NCBI GenBank assembly: GCA_028816945.1
Contig: JAPPQG010000128.1
Coordinates: 1-6,692 of the forward strand
Source of the DNA: Alphaproteobacteria bacterium
GTDB lineage: Bacteria; Pseudomonadota; Alphaproteobacteria; RS24
Length of the DNA stretch: 6,692 bases
Direction of reading: 5' to 3'
The stretch's first letter is position 1. Every line of letters begins with the position of its first letter. Positions 1 through 5,946 of this stretch are shown piece by piece. A program made the translations under genes and the position numbers. Below the pieces are notes generated by a model. The model had not been told where the DNA came from. It saw only the letters and a program-made list of their open reading frames with translations, and did no database searches.

Positions 1-45
1 CCTATTCAAATTTCTCAATTTAGTAGTGATGATAAAGGCGACTAA
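1..45 (+). CDS. possible 3' tail of an upstream gene (partial)
   Basis: The frame starting at base 1 is open and ends with TAA at 43-45, reading PIQISQFSSDDKGD. The acidic, polar end is plausible for a real C-terminus. In many alphaproteobacteria hfq lies just upstream of hflX on the same strand, so a Hfq tail is one candidate, but 14 residues are too few to recognise. The frame ending at TAG 50-52 is also open from the edge, so this choice is weak. A single 13-bp unit resembling the repeats elsewhere in the window lies at 6-18, so the stretch could instead be non-coding. Confidence 0.25.
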   Translation, partial: PIQISQFSSDDKGD

Positions 46-95
46 TCAATAGGGCAACGCAAAATATAAACACCGCGCAAAACAAAACGCGGGTA

Positions 96-1469
96 TTGGT
101 TGTGCATCCCGATATGCACACAAACAGCCATATACGCAGGACACAGGCTGGGGTACAGGCTGGGGCAAATGGTGGCATAAATGGCGCGCGCCCCATTATA
201 CGCCCGCAATCTGCCCGCACTGCTGACATGCAGATTGAGGAGGCGGTAAGCCTTGCGCAAGCAATTGATTTACATATTTGCCACACCCGCATACAGCCGA
301 TTAGAAAACAGCATCCCGCAACTCTATTCGGCACGGGTTGCGTCAAAACATTGCAGACTCTCATACAAGAGGCGCGCATTCATTTACTTATTGTCAATGC
401 GAGTTTAACGCCTATCCAGCAACGCAACCTTGAAAATCAATTACAGGTCAAAGTGCTAGACCGCACAGGGCTTATCCTTGAAATTTTTGGCGCACGGGCT
501 GCCACACGAGAAGGGCGCTTGCAGGTCGAATTAGCGCATTTAACCTATCAAAAAAGTCGCCTTGTACGCAGTTGGACACATTTGGAACGCCAACGCGGTG
601 GGACAAGTTCAACAGGTGGGCCGGGCGAAACGCAAATTGAATCCGATAGGCGCATGATACAGGCACAAATTACACGGGTTAAAAAGCGGTTAGACTCCGT
701 TATCCGCACCCGTAATTTGCACCGCACACGACGGGCGCAAATCCCATGGCCAATTATTGCCCTTATCGGTTATACGAATGTTGGCAAATCAACTCTCTTT
801 AATCGGCTCACACAAGCACAAGTGGTTGAAAAAGACATGCTCTTTACGACACTCGACCCAAGCTTGCGGGCGTTGAAATTGCCAACGGGCGGGCAATTTA
901 TGCTTGCCGATACAGTCGGTTTTGTCTCTGACTTACCGCCCATGCTTGTTGCCGCTTTCCGTGCAACATTAGAGGAAGTCCTAACAGCCGATATTCTTAT
1001 TCATGTGCGTGATATAGCCCATGCCGATACACAAGCCCAGCGCGATGATGTCCGCCAAGTGCTTGATGAATTGGGCGTAGCCGCCGAGACACCGATTATT
1101 GAGTTCCTCAATAAAGCAGATAGGCTAGATAGCGAAACGCAAACTGTTTTAGAAAATCGCATTGCGCGTCATGATATGGCGAGCGGGGGCAATCAAGTTG
1201 CGGCCGTGCTAGGGTCAGCGCAGACAGGGCAGGGCATTGATAGATTTTTAGCCACCCTATCAGCCATTTTTGAAGCGCAAATGCGCCCCTTTACCTTAAC
1301 TGTGCCACCACATATGCAGGGTGAAATTCTTGCCTATTTGCATCGGCAAGGGCAAATCACACAGCAAGACACGCAACAAGACGGCTCCCAGCATATTTGC
1401 GTCAAATTATCCCCCGCCGCACAGGGCTATTTTGAAAAACACTACCCCGCTCTATTACAGCCTGCCTAA
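96..1469 (+). CDS. hflX: HflX, ribosome-associated GTPase
   Basis: HflX is a translation-factor GTPase (Obg-HflX superfamily) that binds the 50S subunit and, in E. coli, splits stalled ribosomes after heat stress. The N-terminal HflX domain covers about residues 1-205 and includes the DRTGLILEIF stretch, W160, and the glycine-rich loop RQRGG-TSST-GGPGETQ at 165-180. The GTPase domain follows: G1 GYTNVGKS at 225-232, G3 DTVGF at 272-276, G4 NKAD at 339-342, and G5-like SA at 374-375. At 457 residues it is near family length. Residues 8-40 form a low-complexity Q/G/A insertion encoded partly by a 12-bp duplication. The start is uncertain: TTG at 96 is the first common start after an in-frame stop at 33-35, but it has no Shine-Dalgarno sequence. 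The preceding codons read KTRV, and KTRV-LVVHPDM would complete the first beta-strand expected of alphaproteobacterial HflX. The stop overlaps that of convergent mazG by 4 bases. Confidence 0.96.
   Translation: MVVHPDMHTNSHIRRTQAGVQAGANGGINGARPIIRPQSARTADMQIEEAVSLAQAIDLHICHTRIQPIRKQHPATLFGTGCVKTLQTLIQEARIHLLIVNASLTPIQQRNLENQLQVKVLDRTGLILEIFGARAATREGRLQVELAHLTYQKSRLVRSWTHLERQRGGTSSTGGPGETQIESDRRMIQAQITRVKKRLDSVIRTRNLHRTRRAQIPWPIIALIGYTNVGKSTLFNRLTQAQVVEKDMLFTTLDPSLRALKLPTGGQFMLADTVGFVSDLPPMLVAAFRATLEEVLTADILIHVRDIAHADTQAQRDDVRQVLDELGVAAETPIIEFLNKADRLDSETQTVLENRIARHDMASGGNQVAAVLGSAQTGQGIDRFLATLSAIFEAQMRPFTLTVPPHMQGEILAYLHRQGQITQQDTQQDGSQHICVKLSPAAQGYFEKHYPALLQPA
143..166 (+). repeat. 12-bp tandem duplication inside hflX
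   Basis: ACAGGCTGGGGT at 143-154 is followed directly by ACAGGCTGGGGC at 155-166, with 11 of 12 bases identical. It encodes QAGV-QAGA in the variable N-terminal loop of HflX. Because 12 is a multiple of three, gain or loss of a unit keeps the frame. It looks like a recent slippage event in a tolerant loop. Confidence 0.85.
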
Positions 1470-2341
1470 ACTTCTATTTTAGCTTGTTGCCACAAAATCT
1501 CCATATCTTCTAGGGACATAGAGGCTAAATCTTTGCCTTCTTGTTTTGCTTTATTTTCCATCCACTTGAAACGGTTCATAAATTTTTGATTAGCGGCGCG
1601 TATAGCAGTCTCTGGGTCAAAGCGCAAATGGCGCGCTAAATTGGCGAGAGCAAAGAGAATATCGCCATATTCCTCTTCTAAACGGGCTGTTTGCGGTTGG
1701 TTGCTTGCGTCTCCCTTGTCATTATTATTATTGTCATTTTCATTTATGACTTCCTCTAATTCGGCAATTTCCTCTTTAATTTTTGCCAAAATGGGCGCGG
1801 CCTGTGTCCAGTCAAAGCCAACACGGGCGGCACGTTTCTGCAATTTGACAGCACGGGTTAAGCCGGGCAAAGCAAGCGGTACATTATCGACAAGACTCGC
1901 TGTTTTATTATTATCTTTATCTGCTTTTTCGGCTTCCTTTATGGCTTCCCAATTCTGCTTTACCTTTGCCGCCGTTTTCGCCTGTGAATTATCAACAACA
2001 TGTGACTCATCAAAAACATGCGGATGACGGCGTATCATTTTGTCCGTTACCGTCTGTGCAATATCGTCAAAGGTGAATAATCCCGCTTCTTTTGCCATTT
2101 GCCCGTGAAAGACCACTTGCAACAATAAATCGCCTAATTCTTCTTGCAAATCGCCCATATCGCCACGCTCTATGGCATCCACCACCTCATAGGCTTCCTC
2201 TAATGTATAGGGTGCAATGGAGGCAAAATCTTGCTGTAAATCCCAAGGGCAACCCGTTTGCGGCGTGCGTAGGGCGGCCATAACCGCTAGCAAACGACTA
2301 ATCGCCGTCTTATTATTATTATCATCGGCAGGGTTTTTCAT
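1466..2341 (-). CDS. mazG: MazG, nucleoside triphosphate pyrophosphohydrolase
   Basis: MazG hydrolyses NTPs and dNTPs to the monophosphate and pyrophosphate; it clears aberrant nucleotides and in E. coli also lowers ppGpp. It has two MazG all-alpha NTP-pyrophosphohydrolase domains. The N-terminal one has TGCPWD, then EEAYEVVDAIERGD and EELGDLLLQVVFH, with the metal-binding pattern EExxE...ExxD. After the RRHPHVF segment, the C-terminal domain has EEIAELEEVI and EEEYGDILFALANLARHL. I chose ATG at 2339-2341, which gives 291 residues, over the in-frame TTG at 2357-2359 (297 residues); the extra six residues look unlike the family N-terminus, and AAGAACGG just before the ATG is only a weak ribosome site. 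It is slightly longer than usual because of three Asn-rich insertions: after the start, in the middle linker, and before the second EEEYGD. It faces hflX, and the stops overlap by 4 bases. Confidence 0.96.
   Translation of the reverse strand: MKNPADDNNNKTAISRLLAVMAALRTPQTGCPWDLQQDFASIAPYTLEEAYEVVDAIERGDMGDLQEELGDLLLQVVFHGQMAKEAGLFTFDDIAQTVTDKMIRRHPHVFDESHVVDNSQAKTAAKVKQNWEAIKEAEKADKDNNKTASLVDNVPLALPGLTRAVKLQKRAARVGFDWTQAAPILAKIKEEIAELEEVINENDNNNNDKGDASNQPQTARLEEEYGDILFALANLARHLRFDPETAIRAANQKFMNRFKWMENKAKQEGKDLASMSLEDMEILWQQAKIEV
1721..1732. repeat. ATT triplet run in mazG (four Asn codons)
   Basis: Four ATT triplets in a row read as AAT-AAT-AAT-AAT on the coding minus strand, within NENDNNNNDKGD. 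This is the longest of three Asn-rich triplet runs in mazG and lies in a charged linker between helices of the second domain. Length changes of whole triplets would be in frame. Confidence 0.8.
2309..2326. repeat. ATT/ATC triplet run at the 5' end of mazG
   Basis: The plus-strand run reads on the minus strand as GAT-GAT-AAT-AAT-AAT-AAG, giving DDNNNK a few residues after the MazG start. Its composition matches the run at 1721-1732 and a shorter one near 1905-1925 (DKDNNK), so the same kind of slippage-prone triplet appears three times in one gene. Confidence 0.7.
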
Positions 2342-2544
2342 ACCGTTCTTATAACACAAATTAAATGTGCTTTACTTTTTATGCGTGCCGATATGAATGT
2401 TTGCGATTGCTTTTATATGAAACTAGATGAAATAGAGTTACGCATAATAAACATTATGACAAATATAACCACGCCCCAAATAGCCCATTATAAACTTGTC
2501 ATAATGTTTATTATGCGACTTTATGAATGGCGGGTTATTGCGGT
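2342..2544. other. 203-base spacer between the large secreted protein gene and mazG
   Basis: Apart from the inverted repeat at 2441-2517 I see no convincing gene here. The mazG promoter should lie in this spacer, reading leftwards, but no clear -35/-10 pair with normal spacing is visible; TTTAAT near 2360-2366 on the minus strand is a possible -10 without a matching -35. A plus-strand reading frame that crosses the spacer runs through the inverted repeat and into the antisense of the 804-residue gene, and has no recognisable protein features. Confidence 0.6.
2441..2517. repeat. 22-bp perfect inverted repeat made of two head-to-head dif-like sites
   Basis: The arms at 2441-2462 and 2496-2517 are perfect 22-bp reverse complements separated by 33 bases. 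Inside the loop, TATAA (2464-2468) can pair with TTATA (2488-2492), extending the hairpin after a small internal loop. Each arm lies in a 28-bp block with the 11-6-11 layout of a XerC/XerD site. Block A is 2437-2464 (plus): arm GTTACGCATAA, spacer TAAACA, arm TTATGACAAAT. Block B is 2494-2521 (minus): arm AAGTCGCATAA, the same spacer, arm TTATGACAAGT. From memory the E. coli dif arms are GGTGCGCATAA and TTATGTTAAAT; block A matches 18 of 22 arm positions and block B 15 of 22, while the spacer differs from TGTATA. It lies between the 804-residue gene and mazG. It is A/T-rich without a T-tract, so it is not a classical terminator. It could also be an operator or a dispersed palindromic repeat. 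The inverted repeat is certain; the Xer reading is inference. Confidence 0.9.
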
Positions 2545-4959
2545 TTATGGGCAAGCAGGCACATTACATATGACTTTTGGCCCTCCCCCGCCCCAGCTTA
2601 CGCCGCTACAACTGCCATTTGTTATTGTCCATGAAGACCCACTACCGCCCGAACGCCTAGCATATCGTAATGTGCCGGCATTCTCATAAACAACTGTATC
2701 GAGCGGCCCAACTTGGCTTACCACAATATCGCTAAATCCGCCCATGGTGCCGCCACGTGTCGTTTCACAATAATTACGCGCCCCTGAACAAGTACCGCCA
2801 CTACTTGAGAAAACCTGATAAACGTTTATAAATCCGCCACCACTTACAATGCGAATTTTGCGTGTTTCGGAGCGTATTATGGCATTTGTACGCCGTGAGC
2901 GATATTGCAAAACATAGTTCAAATAGGTTGTCCCTGAAAGTGCATAGGCTGAGCCATTATAGGAAATTGTATCATAGGTTGGGCTATTGATAGAGAAATT
3001 GCTTGTCGATGTCGTGCAGTAGATGTGCGAACTTGGCTGGTGCGAACATAAGCCTGGGGCCGATGCCGTTGTGGTTGCACATGTGCTACCTTGTGGCGCA
3101 TTAGAATTGGTCACAGGCGGCACAGCATTCGCTTTATCCGTATAATGCGCATCAAAAGCCGTATCTAAAGCACTTTCTATTGTGCTTGCCGTTGCTGAAT
3201 CGGTTAATGTATTGCTACTGCTTGCTAGATAATCAGTCGTCATTTGGGCGCAACTGGTTTGAAAGCAAGAATCGCCGCCTGTATTTGCAAAAAAACTTGC
3301 ATCGGCACCGCTAAGCCCCGCATCTGTCAGCAAATTATTATTGACTGTATAGGCACTATCCCAATTCGCAAGCCCATAGCGGGCGGCCGCTTGTGGTGTT
3401 GCCCCACTGCCGGCGGCACAATTTGATATATTGGTTGTCGTCACGGGGGAAAGATTAGCGATACAATTACGCACAAAAGCCGTATGTATTGCATTCGAGC
3501 CAATGCTGAGCGCACTGCTTCCGCCTTGACTCGAAACAATAGACTGAATATCGGCTACACTTAGCCCTGCCCCGCTTGAATCGGCATTTAAGGACGCCAA
3601 TAAATCGGTCGTTGCCTGCCAAGCTGCTTTGCTGACTGTGCAAACATTTGCGCCTGTGGCCGTCGAAGCAAGGCAAGTACCATAAATTGTATTATCAGCA
3701 GACGAATTGCTCCACCCCGCATAACCACTTGCGACGCGATAATTCGTGGCCGTCCAATTATTTGTTAAGGCTGTTGTCACATTGCTATATGTAATGCCTG
3801 TACCAAAGCCCGCCGCACGGGTTACCCAATTATCAATATCAGTTGTTGTCGACGAAGTTGTAATGCCCGAATTGGTAATATCGCCTTGTAGTGCGCTTAT
3901 TGTTGTGCTTAATGTTGTGGCCGCCCCATCTGTCATACCCGCCGCTTCTAATAAAGCAATGGTTAGGGTCGAGGGCGGATTGGCGGGCAGACCAGCGGCT
4001 ATATTCGCCACTTGCTGTAAGGCGGCTGTGCCTGCTTTGGCATCTACAAATTGCGCACGGGTTAAGTTCGTGCAACTATTGCTACCGGGCACTTCGGCTT
4101 GGCAAGCGGCTAAATAGGTGGTGGTTTTTGCTTCTGCATAAAGGGCTTGGTCGGCCGCGGAATTCGTATAGCCTAGCCCGCGTGCTGTCGTCCAATCGGC
4201 AACCGACCAGCCATTATTATAGGTCGTTTTTGAGTCTAGATAACGCGGTTTCGTTATGGTCGAGCAAGGAACGGGACTGCTTGAATTAACCCCTACTTGG
4301 AGCAGACAAAAGCCATCATATGTATTAATGCTACGGCTTTCATCATAAAGCGTGTAATCATCGCTTGTTGGCAAATAATCTAAAGCACTTGCGCTTACCC
4401 AATCGGCATTATCCGTCCAGCCCGCCGCCTCTGCGGCTAGGCGTTGTTGGTTTGAAGTATAACTTCGAATAAGAGCCTCATGGGTAAGTGTAACGACGGC
4501 TTGGAATTCTGCTTTTGTTATTGCGTAGCATTCTCTATTGGAATGTAAATCGCGGCAATCGGTTCGATATTGATTGGCTTGTATAGTGATTGTCGGATTT
4601 GTGCTAGGGACGGTAAAATCGCCCGATGGGTTTGGATATGGGTTATTTGTGAATCCCTTTGCCCGCCGCCACAGATTGCCATCATCTATGGTTTTACTAT
4701 ATCCCAAAGCAAGCGCGGCTTGCAATTCACTATCATTTGGATAGCCATAACTGCGCGCCGTATCATCCAATGTATTGGTAAAGACATTCGGCGTTACACT
4801 ATTATTTTCATTTGTTCCTTTGCCATCACTGCCGGTGAAAAAATCGCTTGTCTGCGCATAGAGCAGACCTGTCATAGCAACCATAATCATCGCAACCCAT
4901 AACAAAGCAGGCCGATAGGTTGCTAATTTACGACTCACATATTTACTATTTATACGCAT
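2545..4959 (-). CDS. large secreted Cys-pair repeat protein, function unknown
   Basis: I do not recognise this 804-residue protein. Residues 1-35 look like a signal peptide: basic start (K6, R10, K11, R16), hydrophobic core at 17-34, probable cleavage after LLYA (35). The mature part is rich in Ser, Thr, Asn, Gly and Ala and has 20 cysteines, mostly in close pairs: 135/144, 218/232, 286/296, 429/440, 499/514, 565/570, 627/638, 724/731. Several pairs belong to a degenerate module: a W..A..LGYTNS.AD..LY.EA-like stretch, then Cys, 8-13 residues, Cys, then T-[KR]-x-x-[FYW]. The clearest copies are about 181-250, 251-310 and 403-452, with weaker ones at 68-155 and 527-582. The C-terminal 160 residues are beta-rich with glycine clusters and end in ICNVPACP. 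The spacing suggests disulfides formed in the periplasm or at the surface. ATG at 4957-4959 has a weak GGGA eight bases upstream. It lies 131 bases after a prepilin gene on the same strand, so a pilus-associated or adhesive role is my inference. Confidence 0.88.
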   Translation of the reverse strand: MRINSKYVSRKLATYRPALLWVAMIMVAMTGLLYAQTSDFFTGSDGKGTNENNSVTPNVFTNTLDDTARSYGYPNDSELQAALALGYSKTIDDGNLWRRAKGFTNNPYPNPSGDFTVPSTNPTITIQANQYRTDCRDLHSNRECYAITKAEFQAVVTLTHEALIRSYTSNQQRLAAEAAGWTDNADWVSASALDYLPTSDDYTLYDESRSINTYDGFCLLQVGVNSSSPVPCSTITKPRYLDSKTTYNNGWSVADWTTARGLGYTNSAADQALYAEAKTTTYLAACQAEVPGSNSCTNLTRAQFVDAKAGTAALQQVANIAAGLPANPPSTLTIALLEAAGMTDGAATTLSTTISALQGDITNSGITTSSTTTDIDNWVTRAAGFGTGITYSNVTTALTNNWTATNYRVASGYAGWSNSSADNTIYGTCLASTATGANVCTVSKAAWQATTDLLASLNADSSGAGLSVADIQSIVSSQGGSSALSIGSNAIHTAFVRNCIANLSPVTTTNISNCAAGSGATPQAAARYGLANWDSAYTVNNNLLTDAGLSGADASFFANTGGDSCFQTSCAQMTTDYLASSSNTLTDSATASTIESALDTAFDAHYTDKANAVPPVTNSNAPQGSTCATTTASAPGLCSHQPSSHIYCTTSTSNFSINSPTYDTISYNGSAYALSGTTYLNYVLQYRSRRTNAIIRSETRKIRIVSGGGFINVYQVFSSSGGTCSGARNYCETTRGGTMGGFSDIVVSQVGPLDTVVYENAGTLRYARRSGGSGSSWTITNGSCSGVSWGGGGPKVICNVPACP

Positions 4960-4967
4960 AACTATAT

Positions 4968-4971
4968 TCCC
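4968..4971 (-). promoter_or_regulatory. weak ribosome binding site of the large secreted protein gene
   Basis: On the minus strand GGGA lies eight bases before the ATG at 4957-4959. It is a short Shine-Dalgarno match but the only one at the right distance, and it supports this start, which also leaves an intact signal peptide. Confidence 0.4.
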
Positions 4972-4985
4972 ATATTTAACACATA

Positions 4986-5103
4986 TTAACTAACACTATT
5001 AACTCGTACAATTTAACCAACTACTAATGCCTCGTACAATTATTAACTTGTAATTTGCTAACTTATAATTTGCACCATTAACTCTCCCAATTAACTTGTA
5101 CAA
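4986..5103. repeat. degenerate 13-bp tandem array between prepilin and large secreted protein genes
   Basis: On the plus strand, 13-bp units close to TTAACTTGTACAA recur. Clear ones are TTAACTTGTACAA (5091-5103) abutting TTAACTCTCCCAA (5078-5090), TTAACTCGTACAA (4999-5011), and a looser TTAACTAACACTA (4986-4998) abutting it. In between are ATGCCTCGTACAA (5027-5039) and a 15-bp-spaced pair TAACTTGTAATTTGC / TAACTTATAATTTGC (5044-5058 and 5059-5073). The first unit in the direction of transcription contains the last codons and TAA of the prepilin gene. The unit is related to the array at 5947-6037: the minus-strand form TTGGGAGAGTTAA at 5078-5090 fits both. Function unknown. Confidence 0.7.
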
Positions 5104-5741
5104 TCTAATCCCGCCTGCACAGGTTCTGGCACGGGGCAAACGCCGGGGGCTAATTGCGGCCCGATATAGCCGCGGTCAGGCACACCATTTGAATCAAGGT
5201 CAGGCCAAAAAACATCATGCACAGGATTTGTTGCATCATGGAGTTCGCACCCATCAGCATTCGTGCATGTGCAACGCAACATAAAATAATCCACACTACT
5301 AATGGGTGCGCATGCATCGGCACATAAAAGCCCTAATTGGCCGACCTCTAACCCCGCTGGACGGCTTGGCGAAGTAGTGGATGCCGCATAGGCTTCATGG
5401 TGCAAATTAACTGCATAGTCTAATTCTGGGTCATAGGCATTTTCAAAATCGGTATTCAAATTGGAAACGGCTTTATCAACATATTTAAGGCATGTATCTG
5501 TGCGCAAAACCTCGCCCCCTTCCGAAGACTCACTGCCAACCATAGACGGCCCGCCCAATTCATTGACAATCGCAATGAAATCTTGCGTGAAAGCCCGATT
5601 GACACGCGCATGATTAGAAAGTGCTGTCTCCTTCTTTGTGCCTTCAATATAGCCTTGATAGCCGACAATGCCAACAGCCGCTAAAATTCCTATAATGGCA
5701 ATAACAACAAGTAGTTCAAGCAATGAAAACCCTTTACGCAA
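5091..5741 (-). CDS. type IV prepilin (minor pilin or pseudopilin) with Cys-rich C-terminal domain
   Basis: This 216-residue protein has a class III prepilin signal: MRKG|FSLLELLVVIAIIGIL, with cleavage expected after G4, F5 as the first mature residue and the conserved Glu at mature position 5 (E9). Residues 8-30 form the hydrophobic helix that anchors pilins in the inner membrane and packs the filament core; PilD-type peptidase would process it. The globular part has 8 cysteines (84, 140, 144, 157, 159, 165, 202, 214), including a CTC cluster, and a possible calcium loop DLDSNGVPD at 181-189 fitting DxDxNGxxD. The start is TTG at 5739-5741; there is no in-frame ATG between it and the preceding in-frame stop, and AGGGG sits 7 bases upstream. 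It is larger than many pseudopilins, and no assembly genes are visible here. The next gene on the strand encodes a Cys-rich secreted protein, a likely partner. The exact class (pilus or secretion pseudopilus) cannot be decided. Confidence 0.9.
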   Translation of the reverse strand: MRKGFSLLELLVVIAIIGILAAVGIVGYQGYIEGTKKETALSNHARVNRAFTQDFIAIVNELGGPSMVGSESSEGGEVLRTDTCLKYVDKAVSNLNTDFENAYDPELDYAVNLHHEAYAASTTSPSRPAGLEVGQLGLLCADACAPISSVDYFMLRCTCTNADGCELHDATNPVHDVFWPDLDSNGVPDRGYIGPQLAPGVCPVPEPVQAGLDCTS

Positions 5742-5748
5742 CCTTATG

Positions 5749-5753
5749 CCCCT
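5749..5753 (-). promoter_or_regulatory. ribosome binding site deciding the prepilin TTG start
   Basis: The minus strand reads AGGGG followed by 7 bases and then TTG. The spacing is normal, and this site fixes the unusually short leader MRKG with TTG as start codon. Confidence 0.65.
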
Positions 5754-5864
5754 ATTGTAGCAGAGAAATTATGAGATCCTGTTATAATGTAAAATAATGC
5801 TAAATAGGGCTGAAAAATAGAGAAAAAATGCTATTTTGCAAAATTATGCGTGGATTGTTGCAAA

Positions 5865-5893
5865 TTCGCATTGTTCGCATTGCTCGCACATTG
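5865..5893 (+). repeat. 9-bp tandem repeat TTCGCATTG
   Basis: TTCGCATTG occurs twice head-to-tail at 5865-5873 and 5874-5882, followed by a diverged copy CTCGCACATTG at 5883-5893. It is in the spacer upstream of the prepilin gene; it could be a slippage product or a repeated protein-binding site. Confidence 0.75.
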
Positions 5894-5946
5894 CTACTAT
5901 GCTAAGCGCATTTTTGAGCTTAATTTGCCGCTTAATCTTGTATCAA

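Larger units (their letters stand above)
5742..5946. other. non-coding AT-rich spacer upstream of the prepilin gene
   Basis: Together with the repeat array to its right, this makes a 284-base gap between the MBL-fold gene and the prepilin gene. I see no gene in it. It should carry the prepilin promoter reading leftwards; TATAAC on the minus strand near 5781-5786 could be a -10 box, but no -35 with 16-18 bp spacing is evident. TAAGC at 5903-5907 can pair with GCTTA at 5918-5922 or 5930-5934, giving a weak hairpin without a T-tract, so a terminator for the MBL gene is not supported. Confidence 0.55.

Noticed and set aside
2441..2517. Inverted repeat as a Rho-independent terminator of the large secreted protein gene
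   Set aside because: The stem is long but A/T-rich, the loop is 33 bases, and no T-run follows on either strand.
2381..2689. Plus-strand open frame of 102 codons across the mazG upstream spacer
   Set aside because: It crosses the inverted repeat and continues antisense into the well-supported 804-residue gene; the protein shows no domain, signal or repeat, and its ribosome site is poor.
3746..4289. Two overlapping plus-strand frames of 123 and 132 codons
   Set aside because: Both are antisense to the repeat protein; their hydrophobic look is what reversed Ser/Thr/Asn/Ala-rich coding produces. No ribosome site or family match.
5777..5805. A dif-like block (TCCTGTTATAA, 7-base spacer, TAATGCTAAAT) upstream of the prepilin, which could mark the other end of an inserted element
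   Set aside because: The left arm matches the dif XerC arm at only about 4 of 11 positions and the spacer is 7 bases; AT-rich DNA gives such matches by chance.
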